DNA of 64,000 nt from CAWEQW01 sp963811365 (GTDB lineage: Bacteria; Actinomycetota; Actinomycetes; Propionibacteriales; Nocardioidaceae). Each line of letters opens with the position of its first letter. Position 1 is the first letter of the stretch. The position numbers and the translations under genes were made by a program. Below, one piece after another: positions 8,015 to 16,330 of this stretch. The notes below the pieces were generated by a model that was given only the letters and a program-made list of their open reading frames with translations, did no database searches and had not been told where the DNA came from. The stretch covers positions 248,001 through 312,000 of the forward strand of contig CAWEQW010000006.1 in the NCBI GenBank assembly GCA_963811365.1, given 5' to 3'.

Positions 8015-8182
8015 ATGTGCAGGGCAGTCGTGTGCCGGACGTGCCGGAAGACCACCTGGTCCGGATGTGGCATGCACGTCAACCAGGTGCTTGCCGGCGT
8101 ACCCACCGCTGACCGGTGCCAGGGTCACCCCAAGGGCGAGGGCTCCGACGGCGGCTGGCTCGGCCGCCTGCTCGGTCGCTGA
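8015..8182 (+). CDS. Small Cys-rich, probably zinc-binding protein
   Basis: A 55-residue protein with a strong AAGGAGA ribosome binding site at 8001-8007. Cysteines fall as MCRAVVCRTCRKTTWSGCG followed by HVNQVL, which looks like a compact zinc ribbon or treble clef (CxxC plus Cys/His). The C-terminus ends in a Gly-rich linker and a short helix WLGRLLGR. Proteins of this shape are widespread in actinobacteria with no assigned function; I rely on the pattern, not on a named family. Not clearly tied to its neighbours. Confidence 0.72.
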   Translation: MCRAVVCRTCRKTTWSGCGMHVNQVLAGVPTADRCQGHPKGEGSDGGWLGRLLGR

Positions 8183-8207
8183 GCAGCCGCCGTCACCGCG
8201 CACGGCC

Positions 8208-11111
8208 TCACCCGCTGAGGCCGTGCGCGACGGCGTTCGAGGCGGCGTGCTGGTGCAGCTGCGTCACGTCGCTGTGCAGCGCCGGCCTGAGGTCGAAGAC
8301 CACCCTCCTGACCGTCCCGGTGAAGGCGTACGGCGCCCGGGGCTCGTACTCCCGGTCGACGACCAGTCCGTTGTCCCGCCCGATGTCCATCCCGGCGTAC
8401 GACGAGAAGGCGACCGGGACCGTCCGGGCCAGCTTGCCCTCGGCGACCTGCTCGCCGTTGGCCCACAGCGTCACGCGGCCCCCGGTGCCGGGAATGGTGG
8501 CGTCGGCCTCGAACAGCATCTTGACCGACACGTCGCCGGTCGGTAGCGGAGTCGCCGACACCTGCCGGTAGGTCTCCACACCGAGGAACGAGTACGTGTG
8601 GTGCAGCAGCCGCTCACCATCCACCCAGAGCGCGAAGCCGCCGATGAAGTCGGCGTTCGCCACGATGACCCCCTCGGCACCGGACTCGGGCAGCCAGAGG
8701 TCGGCCTCGATCGCGTACGAGCGGCCGTAGACCCGCGGGACCATGCCCCGCTGCACGTTCTGCACGTCACCGGCGAACGGGTAGCGGGTCACGGTGGGAA
8801 GCGGCGGAAGCATTCCGAAGAAGATCGAGAAGCCGCCGAGCAGCGGGAGCACCCGGTTGCGCTCGGCCTCGGACCAGAACAGCTCCTTCAGCTCGGCGAG
8901 CCTCTCGGGCTGCTCGGCGGCGAGGTCGTGAGCCTGCGTGAAGTCGTCGGGAAGGTAGTACAGCTCCCAGACGTCCTGCTCCGCGTCGTAGACCCCGGGC
9001 GCGAGCCTCGCGACCGTCTCGGGGGAGAAGTCCCACGGGATCCGGTCCAGACGCGCGCACGCCCACCAGCCGTCCCGGTAGATCGCCCGGCTGCCCATCA
9101 CCTCGAAGTACTGCACGGTGTGCCGCTCCTCGGCGGCCGCGTCGTCGAAGGTGTGCAGGAAGCTGGTGCCGTCCATCGGCTCCTGGTCGATCCCGTCCAC
9201 GCGGGTCGGCTCGGGGATCCCCGCGGCCTCGAGCACCGTGGGCGCGATGTCGATGCAGTGCGTGAACTGCGCGCGGACGTCGCTGCTCGGGCGGAACCGT
9301 TCCGGCCAGGAGACCACCATCGGGTTGCGGCTGCCGCCCAGGTGGCTGGTGACCTGCTTGCCCCACTTGAACGGCGTGTTGCCGGCGTGCGCCCACGCGG
9401 CCGCGTAGTGCGGGGCGGTGTGGTCCCCACCGAGCTCCTCGATCCCGCCGTACTGCTCGATCAGCTCGAGCTGGTGGTCGGCGTCCAGCGTGACGCCGTT
9501 GAGGAACGTCATCTCGTTGAACGAGCCGGTGGTGGTGCCCTCCATGCTGGCGCCGTTGTCGCCCCAGACGTAGAAGACCAGCGTGTTGTCGAGGTCGCCC
9601 TGCTCCTCGATGGAGTCGAGCAGCCGGCCGACGTTCCAGTCGGCGTTCTCGGAGTACCCGGCGAAGACCTCCATCTGCCGGGCGTACAGCTTCTTCTGGG
9701 CGTCGTTCAGGGTGTCCCACGCCGGGAAGAGGTCCGGGCGCTCGGTCAGCTCGGCGTCCTGCGGGACGACCCCCAGCCGCTTCTGCCGGTCGAACGTCCG
9801 CTGCCGGTAGGCGTCCCAGCCGTCGTCGAAGGCGCCCTTGTACCTGTCGGCCCACTGCTTGGCGACGTGGTGCGGGGCGTGCGCGCAGCCGGTGGAGTAG
9901 TACAGGAACCAGGGTCGGTCGGCATCCTGGGCCCGCACGCCGTGCAGCCACTCGACGGCGTGGTCGGTCAGCGCGTCCGGGAAGTAGAACTGCTCGCCGT
10001 CCGTGCCCTCGACGACCCCGACCGTGGTGTTGTCCTGGGTGATGATCGGGTCGAACTGGCCGGCGGCCCCGCTGAGGAAGCCCCACCAGTGGTCGAAGCC
10101 CCACGACTGCGGCCAGTGGTCGAACGGCCCCGCCGGTCCCTGGACGTTGTCGGGCGTCAGGTGCCACTTGCCCATCCCACCGGTGACGTAGCCGTTCTCC
10201 CTCAGGATCCGCGGGAGGGCGGTGCACGTGCGCGGTCGCGCCGCGGTGTAGCCGGGGAACGGGCCGGGGTACTCCGCGATCGAGCCGAACCCGACGCGGT
10301 GCTGGTTGCGCCCGGTCAGCAGCGCGGCGCGGGTCGGAGAGCACAGTGCGGTCACGTGGAACCGGTTGTAGGTCAGGCCCGCCTGCTGCACGCGGGTCAG
10401 GGTCGGGGTCCGGACCCCGCCGCCGAAGGTCTCCGGCTGGCCGAACCCCGCGTCGTCGATCAGGACGACGAGCACGTTGGGTGCGTCCTCGGGCGCCTTC
10501 GGGCCGGGAACCATCGACCAGTCCGCGACGGAGCGGTCCATCGTGCGTCCGGCGGTGCCGCCGAAGCTGCGGTCGGGGATGGGCAGCACGGACCGGTCCG
10601 GGCTGAACTTCCCCATGGCCTCGGCCAGCGACTCCTTGAGCGCGGCGACGCCCTGCTTGTCGCTCTGCACGACCGAGCGGGCCAGAGCCCCCGGCAACGT
10701 CTGCTGGACGCCGAGGAGGTGGTCGTCGTCGGCCACGACGATGATGCCCGCCGTGCCCGGCGGCAGCTGCTCGCCGATCCTCTCCTCCATCTCGCGGCGC
10801 AGCTTGTGCGAGGCGAAGCTGCCGACGACCCCGCCGGCGGCCGCGCCCACGGCGACCGCACCGAGCAGCGGTGGCGAGAAGAGGCCGATCGCCAGGCCGA
10901 CGCCCCCGCCCCAGCCGGCCCCCTTGCGCCCGAGCCGGTCGCTGGTCATCTCGACCGAGACCCGCCCGTCGGCGTCGTGGCTGACCAGGATGGCGCCCTC
11001 CACGGCCACGTGCCCGGCCTTGACCTCCGCGGTCAGGGACTCGAAGTCCCGGCCCGCGGTCTCGGTGTCGGCGTAGGCCGCCACGAGGACGTCGGTGAGC
11101 ACCTCGGCCAT
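8208..11111 (-). CDS. DUF1269-arylsulfatase fusion protein
   Basis: A 967-residue protein made of two parts. Residues 1-170 look like DUF1269: a ferredoxin-like N-terminus, a Gly-rich hydrophobic hairpin LAIGLFSPPLLGAVAVGAAAG and an EQLPPGTAGIIVV strand. From about residue 210 a full-length type I sulfatase follows: NVLVVLIDDAGFG (metal Asp pair), CSPTR with the formylglycine-precursor Cys at residue 257, GKWHLT, and GDNGASMEGT. About 160 C-terminal residues form a beta-rich domain. Sulfatases hydrolyse sulfate esters after a formylglycine-generating enzyme modifies the Cys; none is encoded here. No signal peptide; the hydrophobic hairpin may tether it to the membrane. Start at 11111 is supported by AAAGGAG. 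Confidence 0.9.
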   Translation of the reverse strand: MAEVLTDVLVAAYADTETAGRDFESLTAEVKAGHVAVEGAILVSHDADGRVSVEMTSDRLGRKGAGWGGGVGLAIGLFSPPLLGAVAVGAAAGGVVGSFASHKLRREMEERIGEQLPPGTAGIIVVADDDHLLGVQQTLPGALARSVVQSDKQGVAALKESLAEAMGKFSPDRSVLPIPDRSFGGTAGRTMDRSVADWSMVPGPKAPEDAPNVLVVLIDDAGFGQPETFGGGVRTPTLTRVQQAGLTYNRFHVTALCSPTRAALLTGRNQHRVGFGSIAEYPGPFPGYTAARPRTCTALPRILRENGYVTGGMGKWHLTPDNVQGPAGPFDHWPQSWGFDHWWGFLSGAAGQFDPIITQDNTTVGVVEGTDGEQFYFPDALTDHAVEWLHGVRAQDADRPWFLYYSTGCAHAPHHVAKQWADRYKGAFDDGWDAYRQRTFDRQKRLGVVPQDAELTERPDLFPAWDTLNDAQKKLYARQMEVFAGYSENADWNVGRLLDSIEEQGDLDNTLVFYVWGDNGASMEGTTTGSFNEMTFLNGVTLDADHQLELIEQYGGIEELGGDHTAPHYAAAWAHAGNTPFKWGKQVTSHLGGSRNPMVVSWPERFRPSSDVRAQFTHCIDIAPTVLEAAGIPEPTRVDGIDQEPMDGTSFLHTFDDAAAEERHTVQYFEVMGSRAIYRDGWWACARLDRIPWDFSPETVARLAPGVYDAEQDVWELYYLPDDFTQAHDLAAEQPERLAELKELFWSEAERNRVLPLLGGFSIFFGMLPPLPTVTRYPFAGDVQNVQRGMVPRVYGRSYAIEADLWLPESGAEGVIVANADFIGGFALWVDGERLLHHTYSFLGVETYRQVSATPLPTGDVSVKMLFEADATIPGTGGRVTLWANGEQVAEGKLARTVPVAFSSYAGMDIGRDNGLVVDREYEPRAPYAFTGTVRRVVFDLRPALHSDVTQLHQHAASNAVAHGLSG

Positions 11112-11265
11112 GGGAGGCTCCTTTCGCTGCCTCCCTCGATTCAACCGACGGCTCGGCCCGGCGTGCTCATCCCGTCCGGATGAAAGGCGTGCCACCCGCC
11201 GGCCGTCCGGCGAGAGCCACGCGGGCGCTCTGGTGCGGCCGCGAGCGCCCGCCTACGCTGGGCTC

Positions 11266-11457
11266 ATGGATCTGGGTGCCCCCGAGCTCGTCGTCCTGCT
11301 GATCGTCGTGACGTTGCTGTTCGGCGCCAAGAAGCTGCCGGAGCTGGCCCGCGGGACCGGCCAGGCACTGCGGATCTTCAAGGAGGAGACCCGCGCGGCC
11401 GCGGAGCCCGCCCCGGTCCCGGTGCGCGACGACGAGGAGCCGGGCCGCCCGGCCTGA
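11266..11457 (+). CDS. tatA: Sec-independent protein translocase subunit TatA/E
   Basis: A 63-residue protein with the TatA plan: a short N-terminus, one transmembrane helix ELVVLLIVVTLLF, the hinge FGAKKLPELARG with its conserved Phe-Gly, an amphipathic helix GQALRIFKEETRA and an acidic, Pro-rich tail. It would form the twin-arginine translocation pore. It is alone here, with no tatC or tatB beside it, so it may be a second TatA copy. ATG 11266 is the only start that gives the correct N-terminus. Confidence 0.9.
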   Translation: MDLGAPELVVLLIVVTLLFGAKKLPELARGTGQALRIFKEETRAAAEPAPVPVRDDEEPGRPA

Positions 11458-11480
11458 TCACCGGCCCCCCGCCCGGCCGG

Positions 11481-11837
11481 TCACTCCAGGCAGAGACAGA
11501 ACGGATGGCCCGCCGGGTCGAGGAGGACCCGGAACGTCGTGCCGGGCTGGTGGTCGTGCCTTGTCGCGCCGAGCTCCAGCACGGCGGCCTCGGCGGCGTC
11601 GAGGTCGTCGACCACGACGTCGAGGTGCATCTGCTGGGGGACGTCCTGGTCCGGCCACACCGGCGGTCGGTAGCCCTCCACCTTCTGGAAGGACAGGCAC
11701 TGGCCGTAGTCGGCACGGACGTCGACCCAGCCGGCGGCCGGCTCGACCTTCCAGTCGAGCATCGCGCCGTAGAACGCTGCGAGAACATCGGGGTCGGGGC
11801 AGTCGAGCACCACGGTCGGGAAGCGTGCGATGGCCAT
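11481..11837 (-). CDS. VOC family (glyoxalase/bleomycin-resistance-like) protein
   Basis: A 118-residue protein with a paired beta-alpha-beta-beta-beta layout: FPTVVLDCPDPDVLAAFYGAMLDW in the first module, QQMHLDVVVDDLDAAEAAVLELGA in the second, and the end PAGHPFCLC. The pattern His...Glu typical of metal-binding VOC proteins is partly visible (MHLDVV and the last Glu). It may bind a small molecule or catalyse a metal-assisted reaction; no substrate can be given. ATG 11837 is chosen over an upstream GTG at 11846. Confidence 0.85.
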   Translation of the reverse strand: MAIARFPTVVLDCPDPDVLAAFYGAMLDWKVEPAAGWVDVRADYGQCLSFQKVEGYRPPVWPDQDVPQQMHLDVVVDDLDAAEAAVLELGATRHDHQPGTTFRVLLDPAGHPFCLCLE

Positions 11838-11892
11838 GGTCAGCACCGTAGGGCTGGTCGCGGACGGTCGGCGACCGGATCGGCAGCCGATC

Positions 11893-12447
11893 TCACGCCG
11901 TACCGGGAGGGGTCCGGAGCCGGTCGAGCACCGCGCCGGCGTCGCCCGGGTCGAGCAGCGGCTCGCTCAGGTGCTCCTCGGAGCCGGCTTCGGGCGCGTC
12001 GTCGAGCGCCGCCGTGGCCTCGTCCTCGAGCGCGCCCGAGGCCTCCTCAGCGAGCTCGTCGACCTCGGCCCGCTGCAGCGCCGCTTCGCCGTGCTCCTCG
12101 TCCCGGGAGGCCCCCCGCGGCTCGTGGGCGAAGCCGCTGCCGAGCGGCGCCGCTCCGTCCTGGCCCGCCTCCTCGGCGGCCAGCGCCTCGCCGACCACGT
12201 CGACGGGCGGCTCGGCGGGGGGATGCGGCTCGTCGATCACGGCGGTGGGCGCGGCCGGCACGCCGGCGGGCTCCCGGGCGGGCTCCGCCGCCTGCGCCGT
12301 CTCCTCCGGCGCCTCGTCCGGGGCGCCTGGCAGCAGGACGCGCGTCGCCGCGGCGGCACCGGCTCCGGTGGCCCGGACGGTGCGGCCGGCGAGTCCGATC
12401 GCGGCGCGGGTCGCGAAGATCGGGTTCGCGAGCTTCGGCAGTTTCAC
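11893..12447 (-). CDS. Ala/Glu-rich protein with short basic N-terminus, unknown function
   Basis: A 184-residue protein, start ATG 12447. Residues 1-40 (MKLPKLANPIFATRAAIGLAGRTVR) are basic and weakly hydrophobic; the rest is a low-complexity Ala/Glu/Pro tract with strongly negative charge, probably disordered or helical. I recognise no family. A GATCCTCCTCCTC stretch just upstream gives a strong AGGAGGAGGAT ribosome binding site on this strand, which supports expression. It lies downstream of the AI-2E-type permease gene on the same strand. Confidence 0.6.
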   Translation of the reverse strand: MKLPKLANPIFATRAAIGLAGRTVRATGAGAAAATRVLLPGAPDEAPEETAQAAEPAREPAGVPAAPTAVIDEPHPPAEPPVDVVGEALAAEEAGQDGAAPLGSGFAHEPRGASRDEEHGEAALQRAEVDELAEEASGALEDEATAALDDAPEAGSEEHLSEPLLDPGDAGAVLDRLRTPPGTA

Positions 12448-12545
12448 AAGATCCTCCTCCTCGACGACCCGCGCGGTGCCCAGGACCGCACCGCCTCAAA
12501 CCGCCCGGCGCGGGATACGGCGCACCATCGACACGTGCACCGGAG

Positions 12546-13744
12546 TCACTCCACGTCGCGGCGGCGGGCCCGGCGCAGCCTGCGGGCCGACGGGCGGGGC
12601 GCCGTCCGCGCCCGCTCGCTGGCCACGACCTCGTCCGCCAGCTCGTACCGCCGCCCGTAGGTGTCGGCCACCGCCTGGATCGCGGCGATCACGGGGATCG
12701 ACACGAGGGCGCCCAGCGGTCCGAACAGCGCGGCCCCCACGATGACCGAGCCGAACGCGACCGCAGGATGGATCGAGACGGTGCGAGCCGTGATCTTCGG
12801 GGCGAACAGGTAGTTCTCGATCTGCTGGTAGCCGACCCCGAAGACCACCACCCAGACGCCGTCGAGCGGCTGCCGGGTCGCCGCGATCAGCGCCGGGAGC
12901 GCGATGGCGAGGTAGGTCCCGAGCGTGGGGATGAACTGCGAGACCACGCCGGTCCAGATCGCGAGCGGGAGCCAGAACGGCACCCCGAGCACCCACAGGA
13001 AGATGCCGGTGAAGAAGGCGCTGAGCGCGGCGAGCATCAACCGGGAGAGGACGTACCCGCCGGTCTTGTCGACCGCGATCTCCCACACGTTGAGCAGCAC
13101 CTTCTGGTGCTGGGCGGGAACCCCCGCGACAGCGTGGCGCGCAGCTGCGGTCCCTCGGCCGACATGTAGAACGCGAACAGCAGCAGGGTGAAGCCCTGGA
13201 AGACCAGGCCCATCAGCTTGGAGAGCACCCCGAACACGCCGGGAGTGAACCGCTGGGCCAGGTCCTGGATCCGCTGCGGGGTCAGGTGCAGCGAGCTGGT
13301 CACGGCGTCGGGCCGGAAGGTCGTCCCCAGCGTCCGGTTCGACCACGCGATCGCCGTCTGCACCGTTCCGGGCAGCGCGTCCACGAGCTCGGCCAGCTGG
13401 TTGACCAGCAGCGCGCCGAAGACCGCGAGGAACACCACGATCGCGAGGATCATCGTGAACATCACCATCCCGGTCGCCAGCCCGCGGCGCGTCCCTCGCC
13501 GCTCCATGGCATTGACGACCGGCTCGATGCTGATCGCGAACAGCCAGGCCAGGAACAACAGGCCCAGGAAGCTCTTGAGGTTGAAGAACAGCCACTCGCT
13601 GACCTGGAGGCCGGCGACCGCGACGAGCACGAAGACCACGCCTCGCCGAAGCCATGCGGGCGTCCTGCTCGGCAGCGCCGGCTCGGGCTCGCGCTCGGGC
13701 TCCCGAGGGCTGCTGCCCGGGACGGCTGCTGCACCGGTGGTCAC
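12546..13744 (-). pseudogene. AI-2E family transporter, one frameshift (likely sequence error)
   Basis: Two overlapping frames together give one normal AI-2E/PerM-type permease of about 400 residues. The first frame (13744 to about 13125) has a Pro/Glu N-terminus and helices around VFVLVAVAGLQVSEWLF, LGLLFLAWLFAISIEPVV and LLVNQLAELVDALP. The second (about 13125 to 12546) continues VPAQHQKVLLNVW...PFWLPLAIWTGVVSQFIP and QQIENYLFAPK, the family signature. The break falls at a run of five C at 13121-13125; a sixth C would restore the frame. Substrates of this family vary (autoinducer-2, ions) and cannot be told here. Confidence 0.82.
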
Positions 13745-13854
13745 CTGTGGCTCCTCTGCGTCGGCGTGCGCCGAGGTGCGGCGAACGCGTGACCCGCGTC
13801 CGCCCGACGCTAGAGCCGGCAGGTCGACGCCGCCTCATCCCGAGAAGGTGAACG

Positions 13855-13943
13855 GACCGCTCAGACCGGCACTCGCACAGGAGGGAGCGGCGGGTCACGC
13901 GTGGCGCACGCCGATCGGGCGCCGAGTGCCGGTCTGAGCGGTC
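13855..13943. repeat. 89-bp element bounded by 21-bp perfect inverted repeats
   Basis: The left arm at 13855-13875 (begins GACCGCTCAG, ends GGCACTCG) is the exact reverse complement of the right arm at 13923-13943, with a 47-bp spacer. The match ends abruptly on both sides. It lies in the 288-bp gap between two genes pointing away from each other, so a simple transcription terminator is unlikely. It could be a miniature mobile element, a hairpin in a leader RNA, or a protein-binding site. Confidence 0.75.
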
Positions 13944-13949
13944 GTCGGC

Positions 13950-13997
13950 TTGATCTTGCTACTCGCGGGTACGATAATGGAAGTTACTGACCAGTAG
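13950..13997 (+). promoter_or_regulatory. Candidate promoter with overlapping palindrome before the fadE5-like gene
   Basis: TTGATC at 13950-13955 and GATAAT at 13973-13978 are spaced by 17 bp, a good -35/-10 pair for a housekeeping sigma factor. TACTGACCAGTA at 13985-13996 is a palindrome (arms TACTG/CAGTA) over the expected start of transcription, where a TetR-type repressor could block initiation. The sequence is seen; the regulator is inference. The GTG start of the acyl-CoA dehydrogenase gene is 36 bases on. Confidence 0.5.
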
Positions 13998-14032
13998 GCC
14001 ATGGGTGTCCCGCGAGCACGTGAAGGTGAGCA

Positions 14033-15917
14033 GTGAGCCACTACAAGAGCAACATCCGCGACATCGAGTTCAACCTGTTCGAGGTGCTCGGCCGGGACGA
14101 GGTCCTGGGCACGGGGCCGTTCGAGGAGATCGACGGCGACGACCGCGCGCTCGATCCTCTCCGAGATCGACCGGTTGGCCCGCGAGGAGATCGCCGCCTC
14201 CTTCGAGGACAGTGACCGCAACCCGCCGGCCTACGACCCGGCGAACCACTCCGTGGCGATGCCCGGCGTTCAGCAGGAGCTACCAGGCGTGGATGGACGC
14301 CGAGTGGTACCGGCTCCAGATCCCCGCGGCGCTCGGCGGCACGCCGGCCCCGGCCTCGCTCGTGTGGTCGACCGCCGAGCTCGTGCTCGGCGCCAACCCG
14401 CCGGTCTGGATGTACTCCGCGGGCCCGAACTTCGGGTCGGTCGTCTACCGCAACGGCAACGACCGGGACAAGCAGATCGCCCGGCACATGGTCGAGCGCC
14501 AGTGGGGCGCCACCATGGTGCTCACCGAGCCGGACGCCGGCTCGGACGTCGGCGCCGGCCGCACGAAGGCGTTCCGGCAGGAGGACGGCACCTGGCACAT
14601 CGAGGGCGTGAAGCGGTTCATCACGTCCGGCGAGCACGACATGAGCGAGAACATCATCCACCTGGTGCTGGCCCGCCCGAGCGGCCCCGACCTCCCCGAG
14701 GGGGTCGGCGGCGCGGGCACCAAGGGGCTCTCGCTGTTCATCGTGCCGAAGCACCACTTCGACGTCGAGACCGGCGAGCTCACCGGCCAGCGCAACGGCG
14801 CCTACGTCACCAACGTCGAGAAGAAGATGGGCATCAAGGTCTCCACGACCTGCGAGGTCACCTTCGGCGACCCCTCGTCGGCGGCGGCGAGCCTGCGGTC
14901 GGCTGGCTGCTCGGCGAGGTGCACAACGGCATCGCGCAGATGTTCCAGGTGATCGAGAACGCCCGGATGCTGGTCGGCACCAAGGCGATCGCGACGCTGT
15001 CGACCGGCTACCTCAACGCGCTCGAGTACGCCAAGTCCCGGGTGCAGGGCGCCGACCTCACGCGGGCCTCGGACAAGACGGCTCCCCGGGTCACCATCAC
15101 CCACCACCCCGACGTACGCCGCTCGCTCATGACGCAGAAGGCGTTCGCCGAGGGGCTGCGCGCCCTGGTGCTCTACACCGCGTCGTGGCAGGACCGGGTG
15201 CAGCTCGCCGAGCACCGCGGCGAGGAGGACGAGCTCGCCGAGCGGGTGAACGACCTGCTGCTCCCGATCGTCAAGGGCTACGGGTCCGAGCGCTCCTGGG
15301 TGCTGCTCGGCACCGAGTCGCTGCAGACCTTCGGAGGGTCCGGCTTCCTGCAGGACTACCCGGTCGAGCAGTACGTCCGGGACGCGAAGATCGACACGCT
15401 CTACGAGGGCACCACGGCGATCCAGGGCCAGGACCTGTTCTTCCGCAAGATCGTCAAGGACCAGGCGCAGGCACTGGGTCACCTGGCCGGCGAGATCGAG
15501 CGCTTCGCGCAGAGCGAGGCCGGCAACGGCCGGCTGAAGGTGGAGCGCGAGCTGCTGGCCAAGGGGCTCGAGGACGGCCAGGCGCTGGTCGGCACGTTGA
15601 TCACCCAGCTGATGTCGGCGGACCCGCGGGCCGAGGGCGGCGACGTCCGCAACGTCTACAAGGTGGGGCTCAACACCACGCGGCTGCTGATGGTGCTCGG
15701 CGACCTGGTCTGCGCGTGGCTGCTGCTGCGCCAGGCCGAGGTGGCGATGGACAAGCTGAGCGGCGACGTGAGCGCCAAGGACAAGGCGTTCTACGAGGGC
15801 AAGGTCGCGGCGGCGCAGTTCTTCGCCCGCACCGTGCTGCCGAGGATCACCGCTGAGCGCGAGATCGCCGAGGGCACCGACCTGACGCTCATGGAGCTGC
15901 CGGAGGAGTCGTTCTGA
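14033..15917 (+). pseudogene. fadE5: FadE5-like acyl-CoA dehydrogenase, three frameshifts (likely sequence errors)
   Basis: Joined across three frame changes (near 14155, 14265 and 14880), the gene encodes about 625 residues that follow the mycobacterial FadE5 pattern from end to end: [83 protein letters not shown] and [20 protein letters not shown]. It would oxidise acyl-CoA to trans-2-enoyl-CoA with FAD in beta-oxidation. Start GTG 14033 has AAGGTGA upstream. No internal stop or lost motif appears outside the frame breaks, each repairable by one base, so an error in the sequence is more likely than decay. The name rests on remembered family sequence. Confidence 0.85.
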
Positions 15918-16076
15918 GGCCCCGACCTCCCGGTCGACGCCTCCGTCGCCAGGCTGCCCGGTCCGGCCGAGCAGGCGGGCGCGGCTACGTCGTCCGGAGC
16001 GGGTAGCCACCGGCACGAGCGGCACGCTGGTGCCGCCGCGCGGCGGGTGCCGCTCGCCCGGAGCCGAGGAGAGAGC

Positions 16077-16295
16077 ATGGGAATCGGTCTGGGCGTCGTC
16101 GTGCTCGTCGTCGGCCTGGTAGTGGCGCTGAACGTGGTCAACGTCGACCTGTCCTTCGTCGACGACAAGGCGCTCAGCTGGATCCTCATCGTCGTCGGGG
16201 TCCTGGCGATCGCGCTCGCGGCGGTCATGAACGCCCAGAGGTCGCGCACCAGGCACGTCGAGGAGCGCCACCACGACGGGACGCCCCCGCGCTGA
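16077..16295 (+). CDS. DUF6458-like small membrane protein
   Basis: A 72-residue protein with two transmembrane helices, residues 2-20 (GIGLGVVVLVVGLVVAL) and about 33-52 (WILIVVGVLAIALAAVM), linked by a short loop NVDLSFVDDKAL. A basic, His-rich tail follows. This layout matches the actinobacterial DUF6458 family, whose function is not known. ATG 16077 follows a GAGGAGAG ribosome binding site. Confidence 0.78.
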   Translation: MGIGLGVVVLVVGLVVALNVVNVDLSFVDDKALSWILIVVGVLAIALAAVMNAQRSRTRHVEERHHDGTPPR

Positions 16296-16330
16296 GCCGC
16301 GGCGCCCTCCTCGTCAGCGGCTCCCGCCCG

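Noticed and set aside
8598..11183. An 861-codon open frame on the plus strand opposite the sulfatase gene
   Set aside because: It is the antisense image of a GC-rich gene; its reading is Arg/Gly/Pro/Val-rich and shows no motif, while the minus strand encodes a full sulfatase with its active site.
13985..13996. A KstR-type (cholesterol regulon) box before the fadE5-like gene
   Set aside because: The KstR motif needs AAC and GTT arms; TACTG/CAGTA does not match.
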